This document shows positions 19,045 to 29,057 of a stretch of 64,000 bases of DNA, piece by piece (within the stretch, counting starts at the first letter, position 1; every line of letters starts with the position of its first letter). The position numbers and the translations under genes were made by a program. The stretch lies in the NCBI GenBank assembly GCA_934630735.1, contig CAKTWK010000003.1, positions 33,874 through 97,873 on the forward strand, written 5' to 3'. Source of the DNA: an uncultured Collinsella sp. (GTDB taxonomy: Bacteria > Actinomycetota > Coriobacteriia > Coriobacteriales > Coriobacteriaceae). The notes beneath the pieces were generated by a model. The model worked only from the letters and a program-made list of their open reading frames with translations, was not told the DNA's origin and did not search any database.

Positions 19045-19255
19045 GGTGGTCAAAAAAGGCCAAAAATGAGTACTGTCACCAAATTAGTAGCAGCGATTTT
19101 CCGGTCCAGAGCAGCAAAATCGCCTTGTTTGGAGCCCGATTGCAACTCTGAAGGACGAAAATCGATGCACTTTTGGCCGCTGGCACCGATTTTTGAGGCC
19201 ATGTGGCTGTCACTAAACTGGTAACAGTACTCATATTTGGCCTTTTTTGACCACC
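19045..19255. mobile_element. 211-bp MITE-like element
   Basis: Terminal inverted repeats of 32 bp (starting GGTGGTCAAAAAAGGCCAAA) with one mismatch enclose 147 bases without an open frame. Inner subrepeats (ACTGTCACCAAATTAGTA and CTGTCACTAAACTGGTA) extend the symmetry. Size, long TIRs and lack of coding sequence fit a miniature inverted-repeat element. No target duplication is obvious. Confidence 0.55.
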
Positions 19256-19273
19256 GGGTTTCCGGCAGACCCC

Positions 19274-19308
19274 AAAAGCGGGTCCGGATCGCTCGATCCG
19301 GACCCGCT
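19274..19308 (-). terminator. Terminator of the giant surface-protein gene
   Basis: AGCGGGTCCGGATC and its complement (14-bp stem, 4-base loop), followed on the minus strand by TTTT, 16 bases past the stop codon. Confidence 0.85.
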
Positions 19309-19324
19309 GGGAACTGGCGCGCGG

Positions 19325-22300
19325 TTAAGCGCGGCGCTTCATGGCCCAGGCCAGCAGCAGAGCTGCCACACCGGCAGCGAGTACGGCACCAGCCATGGCG
19401 TACATGCTATCGCCGGACTCAGGCAACGCCTCCTTGCCAGCCTTCTTCTTAGGCTTGGAAGTCGTAGTCGTGGTCGTAGCGGTCTGGCCAGGAGTGGGCT
19501 TGGCAGCCTCGGCGACCGTAAAGGTCGTCTCGGCCGTGCCCGTGGCCGAAACCACGCTCAGCTTGTGTTCGCCCACGCCAAGTGTCTTTAGGAAGCTCGC
19601 CTTGAGCGTCACGATCGTAGAGCCCTCGGTGAGCACGTAGTTCTCGGCGGCGACCTCCTTGTCGTCGACCAGCACCTTCTGGAAGTACCTGATCGGCGCG
19701 CTCGAGCGGAAGGTCAGGTCCTTGGCTGCCTCGACCACCATCGTCTGACCCTTGCCGTCGGTGATCTCGGGCGCCAGAATCGCGATCTCCTCAGTCTTGC
19801 CCTTCTCGTGGCAGACGGTGCACTCCTGATGCTTCTCACCCTTGGCCTCGACAGTCGCCGGCCAGTCGACGACCCACTCAAAGGTGTGCTCCGCCTTGTC
19901 GATGATGTCGCCGCAGCGGCAGACATGCCAATGATTCTTGGCATCGTGCGCCCAGCCCGTGCCGTCGGGCTCGTGCTTGAGGACACCCTCGACCGTCACA
20001 TTCACGTCGTCCTCGACATCCTTGAGCTCATAGGTGCCCTTGTCGGAGAGCTCGATGGCCTTACCATCGACCTTGACGGCGTAGCCCTTGCCCGCAAAGT
20101 ACGCGCTGTCGATGCTCACGGTAAGCGTTGCGGAGCCGTGCCAGTCGAGCTCGGTTGCCGTCGCGGTAAGCGTGTAGCCCTGCTGGTTAGTCGGCAGCGC
20201 CACGACCAGCTTGCGGCCGGCAGCCACGGTGATCTCGGTAACAGAGGAAACATCGTAGTTGGCCTTAGCCTGGTAGCGAACCTCGTACACACCGGCGGCG
20301 AGATCCTTGAGCTCGGTCACGCCCTCGCCCACGGCCTGGTACTCGGCGGCACCCTTGGCGCGCCACTCCATCGTCGCGTTGACGCCCGCGATCTTACCGT
20401 CACGCCTGCCGCTCACGGTCTCGGCCTCGGCCTGGACCTTCGGCGCGTCCTGGGCGGCGTTCTTGATGGAGAACCCACACGTCAGACCTTCAGTCGGAAG
20501 CGCGTAGTTGCCCGCGGCCTTACCCGTCAGCGCTGTGAGGGTCGCCTGATACGAATCGCCGGCCTCGACCTGGGAGCCCTCGACGGTCGCACCAAGGTCA
20601 TCCTTGTCGATGACGTTGCCGAGCGTTGCCTCGGGGCAGTGCTCCTTGCCGTCGTAGACAAACTCTCTGGTACCCCACGTCACGGTGAGCGGGCGCTGGT
20701 TGATGGTGAACACGCCATCGACGAACGTGATGTTGTAGTTGGGGTTTGCACCCTCGGGCTGCGTCAGCTGCAGAGCATAGCCGCCGTCGCGCACGTTGTC
20801 GTTATTTTCGCGCTCGATCTCGAGGCCCTGAAGCGTTTCGCCCGCGACGAGTTTGCCAGAAGTGACATCCCACGTAAACACGGGGTCAGCCTCGCCGTAG
20901 GTCTTAGAAGCGTCCTGGGCGGTGACCGTAATCGCGCACGGCTTGACCTCGAGCTCAACCTTGCCCTCGGCGGTCGCACCGTCAATCGTCACCTTGTAGG
21001 CGACGATCAGTTTGCCGACGTCCTTAATCTTGGGGGCCTCGGGGGACCAATTCTTGCCGTCGGTGCTGTACTGAGCCGTTGCGCCCTCGGGTAGTCTCGT
21101 CGCATCGACCGTGTGATACGCACCGTCGTACTCGTCGGAGTAGCCAACGATGGCGGCAGTCGGAATCTCGACTGCAGGCAACGCATGCCCACAAACCGTG
21201 CACTGCTGATGCTTGGAGCCCACCTCGGTTGCCGTGGGTGCCTTGTCGACAACCCACTCAAAGGTGTGCGCAGTCTCGTCGATCTTCTCGCCGCAGGTGC
21301 ACTGATGCCAGTGCGCGCTGTCGTCGGAGAACCACTGGTCGTTCACAGCCTCGTGCTTGCGCACACCCTCGACCGTCACGTTCACGTCGCTCTCGGCGTC
21401 TTTGATCTTATATGTACCGTTGTCTGCAAGCTCGACCTTCTCGCCGTTAACCTTGACGGCAAACTTCTTTCCATCGGTGAAGTAGTTCGAGTCGAGCGAG
21501 AACGAAAGCGTCGCGGAGCCATGCCAGTCGAGCTCGGTCGCGTCAGTCGTGAGCGTGTAGCCCGTCTGCTCGGCCGGCAGCGTCACCTTGAGCTTGCGGC
21601 CAGCATCGACCGTAACGGTAACGGTCTTGGAAGCGTTGTAATTCGTCGTCGCTCCGTAGCACAAACGGTATGAACCGGGCGCTAGATTCTCAAGCTTGTC
21701 GCCATCGACCAAATCGCTCTCTTTGATAAACATCATCTGCGCGCGAGGTTTGCCCAGCTGCATCGACGTATCGACGCCCTCGAGCTTACCGTCGTGTTTA
21801 CCACTCACGGTCTCCGCCGTCGCCTTTACCTCAGGAGCGCTTTCCCTATCGGCCTTGGCAATAACGTACTTGCACTCGATGCCCAAAGGCTTACTGTAAT
21901 TAGCGAGAACCTTATCCTCACCGACGAGCTTGCTCAACTTCGCTGTATACGAGCCAGCATTTACTTTTGCGGCATCCACAACTTTGAGAGACACGTCGTC
22001 GTTGTTAACCAGATTGGTAATCTCTGCCGTGGGACCCTGTTCTTGGCCGTTGTAAACGTACCAATCGACCGTCCATCTCACCTCGACAACGCGGCGCTTA
22101 ATGGTGAAATCGCCCGCCTCAAACGTAATGTCATAGTTAGCGTTGGCGCCCTCTTTCTGAGAAGCCGTCACCTTGTACGTCTTATAACCGGTCAGAACAT
22201 TCTCGCCCTCATCACGTTTGTACGTAATATCAGAAAGCGTATCGCCCTCCATAAGAGAGCCGGCCGTCACTTCATAGGTAAAGTCGGGATCCGGGTCGCC

Positions 22301-25300
22301 ATACGTTTTAGATGCGGCAGCAGGCGCCACCGTGATCGCAAGCGGCGTCACCTCGAGCGTCACCTGCCCATTGATGTCGGAAGCACCAGGGGTGGTCACC
22401 TTATAGTCGACAGTGGTCTTGCCGACGTTTTTGATTGTGGGAGCATCCGTTTTCCACGTGACGCCACCGTCGATGCTGAACTGAGCCGTCGCGCCATCCT
22501 TAAGGTCCACGCTCACGGCATGCTCGTTGCCGTCATACACGCCGACATAACCGCCGATGCACGCCGGAGGAATCTCCTCCTCGCGCAGGACATAGCCGCA
22601 CGTGGAGCATTGATACCGCTTTAGACCGGGCTTCTCGGTGGTGGGAGCCTTAACTTCCTCCCAAGAGAAGACATGCGTGTCTTCGTTGAGCTTCTTGCCG
22701 CATCGACACACCTGCCAGTGAGCGCCATTCGAACCCTCGGTCTTATACCAAGTACCGTCAGCGGACGCGCAAGGGCCCTCCGCAATTTCGAAGACGTTAG
22801 CCCCCGAAGCGTAGTGGTTATTGTCCGCTTTGAAGCGCACCTCATACTTCCCGGCAGGCAGTCCATCGACCGAAGTTTTACCGGCACCGATGGACTCCCA
22901 GTATGTGTCCCCGTATTTTCTCCACTCATAGGTCTTATTCAAGTTGGAGAGCGACCCATCCTCGAGCAAATGCGCACTTTGGCCCTTGACCTTGACACCT
23001 GTGCCTTCGCTAGCGATATAACGCCAAGGAACAGACTGGCCGGCCGGCGTAATCTTGATTTCAACCGACCCGCTCTTTGTCACATAGTCTTTCGCGGTGA
23101 TGCGGTAATCGACCGTTACGGAGCAGATCTCGCCCTTACGGTTACGCTGAACGTCCGTATAGCTCTTCGCCTCCGTTGTCCAGCTGTCGCCCTCATCAAA
23201 GCTGTACTCGATCGTCATGTCGGCAGGGGCATTTGACACCGAAATGTTGACGCCGTGAGGCTGTCCGTCGTAGACGCCCTCGAATCCCTCTGCCGTCACG
23301 TTCTCAAACTGCGTACCTGTGATAGTCCAATTTGCATATGCTGAGCCCGTATAGTTACCCGTGCCCTTGATATAGACCTGATAGTACGGGAAGTAGGAAT
23401 TGGAGCCGGGAGGATCGATCGCGCTCACCGTGCTATACGACGAATCACTATCAATCTTGTAGTCACCGCCCTTGACAAAGGATGACCAGCTCTGAGTGCT
23501 GTAGTTGTAAACCTCAACGGAAAAATTGGGCGTAATCGTCTTTCCCGTCCATGAGTACGCGCGAACTGCCTCACCATTAATCGTGGTGTCTGTTCCGCCG
23601 TCATTAAACTTGAACGTGAGTCCGCTGACATTGCGCAAATCGAGCGGCAAAATCTGGAACTCGCGGGTGAGCGTCAGGTCACTTTCCTGGCCATCAACCT
23701 TAACTTTGGACTCGATACGGTAAATTCCCGCATCGGTAGGAACTTTTTCCAGTGGCTCGCCCGCGTCGTCGCCCCACTTCGAAAGCTTGTAATACTGAGA
23801 CCCGGAGATACGTACGCCTCCCGTCGAGACGATATCGTCTCGAGCGTAGCCGTCCTTATTCGACATCATCAGCGTTGGAGTGACTTCTCCGCCGCTGTAT
23901 GTAACGCCAAGCTTTCCCTTATCCTGCGTCGCCCCGTCGATGCCCAGCTCGACGGCATAGCCATTTTTGTAGCTGCAATCGCTCGGGCGCATCTTGCCGG
24001 AGCAGGTGACCTTCAGCTGATATGAGCTGTTGGCAGCCTTTTCCACCGACCACACATGTTCATGCGGCAGGCGCGAGGCGTACACATATCCGTCGTCTGT
24101 CCTTCCGATGCCAACGCTCGGGTCGTCCGTAGTAACACGAGCGCGCAGGTCGCTCTCTTCGATGCCGCAGGTGCCAAGCTTCCACTGCGTGCCCGCATAG
24201 GCGCCCAGCTGATCGTCCTTGAGCGACAGCTGGACCTTACCCGTGAAGGTGTCGGCAATGTTCAGTTTGCCGTAGTAATTAATCCCCGGCGTGTCAAGCG
24301 CAAGGCCTCGGGCGCTCTTCTCTCCGTTAGTTGTAATGGTCGTATTGCCAGCAAGCGTCACCGTTCCGCGGGCATACACAGTGTTTCGACGCGTGTTCGC
24401 ATCGGAATGGTAGTACGTGCCCTCTGCATAAGTGTCGCTCACCTGCGTATTGTTGAGCGTGCATGTCGAATTTTTAGCCACCGCAATTGCGCTCGTCATA
24501 ACCATATCTTGCGTATAGTTCGCCGCTTCTTGCGTCGATGTGATGGTGCAACCGTTCAGTGCTACGTCCGCATTATTGACAACAATGTTGCCGGCATGGG
24601 TATGCTCATTTTTATCCTGCACGTTAAGTTCTTTACACCAGATCGATTCTTGTTGATTGTTCTTGAAGGTGCAGTTGTTGAGCACAACCTTGGGCCTGCA
24701 CCCACGGCCTACGACACTTAGCGCACCAGTGCAGTCATCTTCATTATCCGTAAATTCACAGTTGCTAAACGTGACGTCCAAACTCTTTGCACCGTTCGCC
24801 GAGCTGAGGATCGTAACCGGCGCCGGAGAGGCTTCATATTCTGTTGCGATGTTGCTGTACTTGTGACTGCTACCATAAGTCGCACCGTTCGGCGTGCAAT
24901 CCCATTTGCTGACCTTGATATTGTCGAAGGTTGCCGTTTCGCCATCGACCATCGTGCCGTACAGCGCAATTGGCCTTTTAGACACCCCTGAGGCTACCGT
25001 CTTAAACTCGATGCCGGAAACCTTAAGGTTCAGGCTGTTGGAGACCCTGTTTTTATCGGCGCCATCGCCGTAGCCGTCTCTTTTGCCGGCATTATCGGAC
25101 AAAAAGCTCTTGCCGTTGCAATAGACGGGAGTTCTGCCATTCCCGTTGGTTCCAATGAACTCAACATAGCCGCCGTCAAGCACAAAGAGCTCGTCGTAGC
25201 CGCGGTCTCTTTTGTCCTTAATAGAACCATTCCAGCGACCTTGACGTGCATTCTCGGTAAGGTATATACGCGTCGGATTTTGCTCGGTACCGCCCTTTAC

Positions 25301-25540
25301 GACGTAGTGGTTGATCTCGATCTCTCCTCCGACGACGTAATCCTCGCCCGCCTCGAGCGTCACCGTATCGGCAACGTAGGGGTTATTGCTTTTTGTTTGA
25401 GCAATCTTCGCGTTCGACGGAATATCCGCCGTTGTCGCCGCCCCAGCCACCGCTGGCGTCGCTACGAGTGCGCATGCTACGGTGGCGATGCCCAGCAGGC
25501 GCGTCAACACAGCGCGCATCCCCATCTTCTTCTCCCTCAT
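19325..25540 (-). CDS. Giant wall-anchored surface protein with beta-helix and MBG repeats
   Basis: 2071 residues from the ATG at 25540 (MREKKMGMRAV) after AAGGGGAG; the longer frame to 25750 lacks a start signal. Signal peptide at about 1-35 (cleavage after AGAA). The N-terminal ~500 residues look like a right-handed parallel beta-helix. Immunoglobulin-like MBG-type units follow, each containing SKTYGDPDPDF or SKTYGEADPVF. Three small Cys/His modules (HWHQCTCGE to CTVCGH, HWQVCRCGK to CSTCGY, HWHVCRCGD to CTVCHEKG) could each hold a zinc ion. The C-terminus has LPESG, a hydrophobic helix and KRRA: an LPxTG-like sortase signal. A likely adhesin or glycan-binding protein on the cell wall. It is divergent from the LytTR pair, which may regulate it. 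Substrate unknown. Confidence 0.88.
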   Translation of the reverse strand: MREKKMGMRAVLTRLLGIATVACALVATPAVAGAATTADIPSNAKIAQTKSNNPYVADTVTLEAGEDYVVGGEIEINHYVVKGGTEQNPTRIYLTENARQGRWNGSIKDKRDRGYDELFVLDGGYVEFIGTNGNGRTPVYCNGKSFLSDNAGKRDGYGDGADKNRVSNSLNLKVSGIEFKTVASGVSKRPIALYGTMVDGETATFDNIKVSKWDCTPNGATYGSSHKYSNIATEYEASPAPVTILSSANGAKSLDVTFSNCEFTDNEDDCTGALSVVGRGCRPKVVLNNCTFKNNQQESIWCKELNVQDKNEHTHAGNIVVNNADVALNGCTITSTQEAANYTQDMVMTSAIAVAKNSTCTLNNTQVSDTYAEGTYYHSDANTRRNTVYARGTVTLAGNTTITTNGEKSARGLALDTPGINYYGKLNIADTFTGKVQLSLKDDQLGAYAGTQWKLGTCGIEESDLRARVTTDDPSVGIGRTDDGYVYASRLPHEHVWSVEKAANSSYQLKVTCSGKMRPSDCSYKNGYAVELGIDGATQDKGKLGVTYSGGEVTPTLMMSNKDGYARDDIVSTGGVRISGSQYYKLSKWGDDAGEPLEKVPTDAGIYRIESKVKVDGQESDLTLTREFQILPLDLRNVSGLTFKFNDGGTDTTINGEAVRAYSWTGKTITPNFSVEVYNYSTQSWSSFVKGGDYKIDSDSSYSTVSAIDPPGSNSYFPYYQVYIKGTGNYTGSAYANWTITGTQFENVTAEGFEGVYDGQPHGVNISVSNAPADMTIEYSFDEGDSWTTEAKSYTDVQRNRKGEICSVTVDYRITAKDYVTKSGSVEIKITPAGQSVPWRYIASEGTGVKVKGQSAHLLEDGSLSNLNKTYEWRKYGDTYWESIGAGKTSVDGLPAGKYEVRFKADNNHYASGANVFEIAEGPCASADGTWYKTEGSNGAHWQVCRCGKKLNEDTHVFSWEEVKAPTTEKPGLKRYQCSTCGYVLREEEIPPACIGGYVGVYDGNEHAVSVDLKDGATAQFSIDGGVTWKTDAPTIKNVGKTTVDYKVTTPGASDINGQVTLEVTPLAITVAPAAASKTYGDPDPDFTYEVTAGSLMEGDTLSDITYKRDEGENVLTGYKTYKVTASQKEGANANYDITFEAGDFTIKRRVVEVRWTVDWYVYNGQEQGPTAEITNLVNNDDVSLKVVDAAKVNAGSYTAKLSKLVGEDKVLANYSKPLGIECKYVIAKADRESAPEVKATAETVSGKHDGKLEGVDTSMQLGKPRAQMMFIKESDLVDGDKLENLAPGSYRLCYGATTNYNASKTVTVTVDAGRKLKVTLPAEQTGYTLTTDATELDWHGSATLSFSLDSNYFTDGKKFAVKVNGEKVELADNGTYKIKDAESDVNVTVEGVRKHEAVNDQWFSDDSAHWHQCTCGEKIDETAHTFEWVVDKAPTATEVGSKHQQCTVCGHALPAVEIPTAAIVGYSDEYDGAYHTVDATRLPEGATAQYSTDGKNWSPEAPKIKDVGKLIVAYKVTIDGATAEGKVELEVKPCAITVTAQDASKTYGEADPVFTWDVTSGKLVAGETLQGLEIERENNDNVRDGGYALQLTQPEGANPNYNITFVDGVFTINQRPLTVTWGTREFVYDGKEHCPEATLGNVIDKDDLGATVEGSQVEAGDSYQATLTALTGKAAGNYALPTEGLTCGFSIKNAAQDAPKVQAEAETVSGRRDGKIAGVNATMEWRAKGAAEYQAVGEGVTELKDLAAGVYEVRYQAKANYDVSSVTEITVAAGRKLVVALPTNQQGYTLTATATELDWHGSATLTVSIDSAYFAGKGYAVKVDGKAIELSDKGTYELKDVEDDVNVTVEGVLKHEPDGTGWAHDAKNHWHVCRCGDIIDKAEHTFEWVVDWPATVEAKGEKHQECTVCHEKGKTEEIAILAPEITDGKGQTMVVEAAKDLTFRSSAPIRYFQKVLVDDKEVAAENYVLTEGSTIVTLKASFLKTLGVGEHKLSVVSATGTAETTFTVAEAAKPTPGQTATTTTTTSKPKKKAGKEALPESGDSMYAMAGAVLAAGVAALLLAWAMKRRA

Positions 25541-25591
25541 CGTTTCGCTCCCCTTACCCCTATGCTTTCGCGATGACCGCCATCGCTTGGC

Positions 25592-25628
25592 GCCGGCGGT
25601 CGGTCTGATTCCCCGTCCGACCGCCGGC
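25592..25628 (-). promoter_or_regulatory. Hairpin in the giant gene leader
   Basis: GCCGGCGGTCGG and its complement (12-bp stem, 13-base loop), about 50 bases upstream of the start codon on the minus strand, in the shared region with the LytTR gene. It could be an mRNA-stabilising leader or an operator. Confidence 0.45.
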
Positions 25629-25785
25629 ATCGATTGATATGTGTATCCATGGAGTATTGTGAGGTCACCAAAACTGACACCCCGCCGCTCGGCGCGAGTT
25701 GCGTACCGTGGGGCGCAAATGGAACGCACCCCCGCGGGCGGCGCGTGCACGATGTGGCAAAATCGAGGTACTAAGGGGGCCCAAT

Positions 25786-26508
25786 ATGCTCAAAATCATC
25801 GCCTGCGACGACGACGTCGCCTTTCTAGATAACCTGCACCGCATGATCAACCGCTGGTCAGCCGAGACGGGTACGGCGGTCGATGTTGCACTCGTTACGC
25901 GCGGCGAGGACCTGCTGGCACGCCATGCCGCATCGCGCGCCGACATTATCATGCTCGACATGATCATGCCGCTCGTCAACGGCATGGACACCGCCCGCGA
26001 GCTGCGCCAATCCGATACCGCCGTACGCTTGGTGTTCCTCACCTCATCGCCCGAGTTCGCGCTTGAGTCCTACGAGGTCCGCGCCTTCGACTACCTGCTC
26101 AAACCCGTGACCTACGAGCGCGTGGCGCAACTGCTCGACGAGCTGTCGAGCCTGCGTCCGGCAGCGACCGACGAGCTCGTCATCAAGACGTCCTTTGGCT
26201 ACCATGCCCTGCGCCTATCCGATATCGAATATGCCGAGGCTCGCAACAAGCACGTGATCTTCCACCTGCGCGATGGCCGCGATATCGAGGCGCTCGAGCC
26301 GTTCCGCAGCATCGAGGACCGACTGGCCCAAAACGCGACCTTCTTTAAGTGCCACCGCAGCTACCAGGTCAATCTGCGCAACATCGACCACTTTAACCGC
26401 ACGGAAATCGTCATGCGCTCGGGCGCGTGCATACCGCTCGCGCGCAGCTGCAAGCAGGGATTCCAAGACGCCTACTTTGCAGTGCGGTTCGAGGGCGGGA
26501 GACGCTGA
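25786..26508 (+). CDS. LytTR-family response regulator (AgrA-like)
   Basis: 240 residues from the ATG after AAGGGGG; the longer frame to 25699 is unsupported. Receiver domain 1-~120 with acidic pocket ACDDD, phospho-acceptor Asp in IIMLDMIMP, and KPVTYE lysine; LytTR DNA-binding domain about 135-235 (HALRLSDIEYAEARNKHVIFHL). Members bind two direct repeats upstream of surface or peptide genes. Its stop codon overlaps the kinase ATG (TGATG), so the pair is coupled. The divergent neighbour is the giant surface protein. Confidence 0.93.
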   Translation: MLKIIACDDDVAFLDNLHRMINRWSAETGTAVDVALVTRGEDLLARHAASRADIIMLDMIMPLVNGMDTARELRQSDTAVRLVFLTSSPEFALESYEVRAFDYLLKPVTYERVAQLLDELSSLRPAATDELVIKTSFGYHALRLSDIEYAEARNKHVIFHLRDGRDIEALEPFRSIEDRLAQNATFFKCHRSYQVNLRNIDHFNRTEIVMRSGACIPLARSCKQGFQDAYFAVRFEGGRR

Positions 26509-27785
26509 TGCTTTCCTCGGCAGAACTGGTACTTTGGGCAATCCACCATGCGACGACATTGCTCTTTGGCGTCTTTGCCTCGGCGGCGCTGTGCGGTGTC
26601 GAGATCAACGGCCGCCATTCGCTCGAACTGGTGGGGGTCGGCGCCGTAACCGGATGTGCATTCGGCCTCGCCAATGCCGTCGGCGGCGAGCTTTTCGCCC
26701 GACAGGTCTATCCGCTCGTCGTGCATCTGCCACTTGTCGTCTACCTGTGCGTACGCTATCGCCTGGGTCCGCTGCTCGCCATCCTGGGCGTTACCAGTGC
26801 CTACCTGAGCTGCCAGTTTAGCAACTGGATGGGCATCGCCGCATTCGCCGCCACCGATTCGCAGGTCGCGTACTACGCGGCGCGCATCATCACCACGCTC
26901 GGCGTCTTTGCTGTCTTGTTGCATTGGGCAAGCGACATTGGCCCCCGCCTGGCGATCAAAAGCCCCACCGAGCTGGAGATTCTGCTCATCCTGCCGCTCG
27001 TCTACTACATCTTCGACTACGCCACCAACGTCTACACCACGCTCTTCCACTCGGGCTCGGTGGTAACCGTTGAGTTCTTGGCGTTCGCCCTCTGCGCCTT
27101 CTACCTTATGTTTCTTGCCGTCTACCTTCGCGAATACGAGGCAAAGGAAATCGCCGAGCGCGAGCGCTGGATGCTCGCGACCCGCGACAGCGCGGCCATC
27201 AAAGAGCTCGAAGCCTGGCGCCAGTCCGGACGCGAGCTCTCGGTTCTCCGTCACGACATGCGCCACTACCTGCGCGGTCTAGCGGCCCTGATCGAAGAGG
27301 GTCACACTGATGAGGCGCTCGAGCGTATCGACACGCTCTGCGAGACCAACGACCGCACCGCCGTGCGCCGCTACTGCGCCAACGAAACGGTCAACATTGC
27401 GCTCTCGTCGCTTTCCGCGGACATCAACGCGCACGGCATCACCGCCGACCTACGCGCCGCCGTGCCCGAAACCGTCCACGTGGGCGATGTCGATCTGTTC
27501 AGTGTGGTATCGAACGCCCTGGACAATGCCATCGCCGCGGCGAGCGCCGCCCCCGAAGGCAAGCGGTTTGTCGACCTGGACCTTCGCTACGAAGACGGTC
27601 AGCTTCTATTGCTGGTTTCCAACACGTTTGGCCGTGCGCCGCACATGGTCGACGGCATGCCCGTGGCTCAGCACACTGGGCACGGCTTTGGCACCAAGAG
27701 CATTAAGCTTGCCGTCGAGCGCATGAACGGCAACTGCCAGTTCCGCATTAACGGCGACCGGTTTGAGCTACGCGCCGTGATGTAG
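26508..27785 (+). CDS. AgrC/ComD-like sensor histidine kinase
   Basis: 425 residues. The N-terminal half has about six hydrophobic segments (to about residue 205), a polytopic sensor like those that detect peptides. A dimerisation helix carries the phospho-acceptor region LRHDMRHYLRGLAALIEEG, and a GHKL ATPase follows with N-box NALDNAIAAAS and glycine box GHGFGTKSIK. The start codon overlaps the regulator stop. No AgrB/AgrD-type peptide gene is visible nearby, so the signal is unknown. Confidence 0.9.
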   Translation: MLSSAELVLWAIHHATTLLFGVFASAALCGVEINGRHSLELVGVGAVTGCAFGLANAVGGELFARQVYPLVVHLPLVVYLCVRYRLGPLLAILGVTSAYLSCQFSNWMGIAAFAATDSQVAYYAARIITTLGVFAVLLHWASDIGPRLAIKSPTELEILLILPLVYYIFDYATNVYTTLFHSGSVVTVEFLAFALCAFYLMFLAVYLREYEAKEIAERERWMLATRDSAAIKELEAWRQSGRELSVLRHDMRHYLRGLAALIEEGHTDEALERIDTLCETNDRTAVRRYCANETVNIALSSLSADINAHGITADLRAAVPETVHVGDVDLFSVVSNALDNAIAAASAAPEGKRFVDLDLRYEDGQLLLLVSNTFGRAPHMVDGMPVAQHTGHGFGTKSIKLAVERMNGNCQFRINGDRFELRAVM

Positions 27786-27803
27786 GGGCTGCCGCCAGCC
27801 TCG

Positions 27804-28379
27804 CTACAGCGGTGCAGCCGCCGGGGTCAGCTGCTTAATGTAGGCCCACATGCGCTGCTTGGCGGCCTTGTCGGTGAGCGCCGCCTCAAAACCGTCGAGC
27901 GCCAGCACGCGGCGCCCCTGCACATGGGCGACCAGGCCGGGCTTGAGCATGGCGGTGTCAAAATCATCAATTGCCACAAGCATGTCGGCATAGGTCTCGC
28001 GCATGACATCGGCCGCACTGTTGTCCAGCAGCAGCACCGCCTCGGGGTCCAAGGTCTCCAGCGCCTCGCGGAACAGGTCACACGTCAGGGCATCGCCCGC
28101 CGCGACCGCTCCGTCGCCCGCGCCGGCGACGCTTGCCAGCACGCAAAAATCCTCGGGGGCATATCCGATGGCGCCGAGCGCCTTGCGCAACGCGGCGCCA
28201 TCCGCGCCGGCGGCCAGCTCGCCGCCCGAGCACTCGGCTTCATCCAAATCGCCTTTGACCAGCACAATCGGCGAGCACGCATTGCCCGCGATACGCACAC
28301 CGCGATCTGCAAGCGACGCGAGCTCCTGCTCGGTCGCCTGAGCGATGGCTTCTTTTTTCTGGCTTTGTGACGTGGGCAT
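27804..28379 (-). CDS. Hypothetical protein
   Basis: 191 residues from the ATG at 28379 (MPTSQSQKKE) after GGAGAGCGC; an upstream ATG at 28409 is possible. Predicted soluble, alternating alpha/beta, no signal peptide. Motifs worth noting: VRIAGNACSPIVLVKGDLDE and LLLDNSAADVMRETYADML, with a Pro-Ala-rich C-terminus. I do not recognise the family. It is convergent with the kinase gene (18-base gap) and divergent from trxA, whose promoter region it shares (a TATAAT lies about 25 bases upstream on its strand). Confidence 0.75.
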   Translation of the reverse strand: MPTSQSQKKEAIAQATEQELASLADRGVRIAGNACSPIVLVKGDLDEAECSGGELAAGADGAALRKALGAIGYAPEDFCVLASVAGAGDGAVAAGDALTCDLFREALETLDPEAVLLLDNSAADVMRETYADMLVAIDDFDTAMLKPGLVAHVQGRRVLALDGFEAALTDKAAKQRMWAYIKQLTPAAAPL

Positions 28380-28515
28380 GCGCTCTCCAATCGTTTGCGT
28401 GCCCACCATTATATAAAAGAGCCGCCCGCGAGTGGTTGCTTTACGAGCCGCTGGGTATAAGCACGGTCGTACTGATTTTTACGCGGCCGAGCCGCGTCAC
28501 ATTATGGAGGTCACC

Positions 28516-28836
28516 ATGGCTGACATTAAGCAGATTGCCCCCGAGAACTTCGACGCTGTCGTCAACGATAGCCTGCCCGTACTGGTTGATTTTTGGGCCC
28601 CGTGGTGCGGCCCCTGCCGCTCGCTCTCGCCCATCGTAGACGAGGTTGCCGACGAGCTGGCCGGCAAGCTGGCCGTGGCCAAGTGCAACGTCGACGACAA
28701 CCAGGACCTGGCCATGAAGTTTGGCGTCATGAGCATCCCCACGCTGATCGTCTTTAAGAACGGCGAGGAGGTCGACCGCTCGGTCGGCGCCTTACCCAAG
28801 GCAAGGCTTCAGGCACTGCTGGAGAAACATCTGTAA
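28516..28836 (+). CDS. trxA: Thioredoxin
   Basis: 106 residues, canonical length. Active site WCGPC within VDFWAPWCGPCRSLSP, cis-Pro in MSIPTLIVFKNG. Cytosolic disulphide reductase recycled by thioredoxin reductase (not in the window). The ATG follows GGAGG; the frame extending to 28432 is not needed. Monocistronic, followed by a terminator. Confidence 0.97.
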   Translation: MADIKQIAPENFDAVVNDSLPVLVDFWAPWCGPCRSLSPIVDEVADELAGKLAVAKCNVDDNQDLAMKFGVMSIPTLIVFKNGEEVDRSVGALPKARLQALLEKHL

Positions 28837-28948
28837 TACGCTTGTTACTTGCCTGCCGTCCATGAGCGGTTTCGCACCGCTCGCCGGAGTGCCAAACGCA
28901 AGGCATGCGACCACGGATAGTATGGTAGACACAAACAGCCCCCAGTGA

Positions 28949-28986
28949 ACGGGTGCGGGCCAGACGGACTCGCACCCGTTTTCTTA
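28949..28986 (+). terminator. Terminator downstream of trxA
   Basis: AACGGGTGCG and its complement (10-bp stem, 12-base loop) followed by TTTTCTT, about 110 bases past the trxA stop. A smaller hairpin (GAGCGG/CCGCTC, about 28864-28882) precedes it. Confidence 0.75.
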
Positions 28987-29057
28987 TGCGGCGGCGCCCA
29001 AGGCGGGCGTAGTAGAATCTGAACCACCATATCGCCCCGTACAAAAGGAGACTCCCC

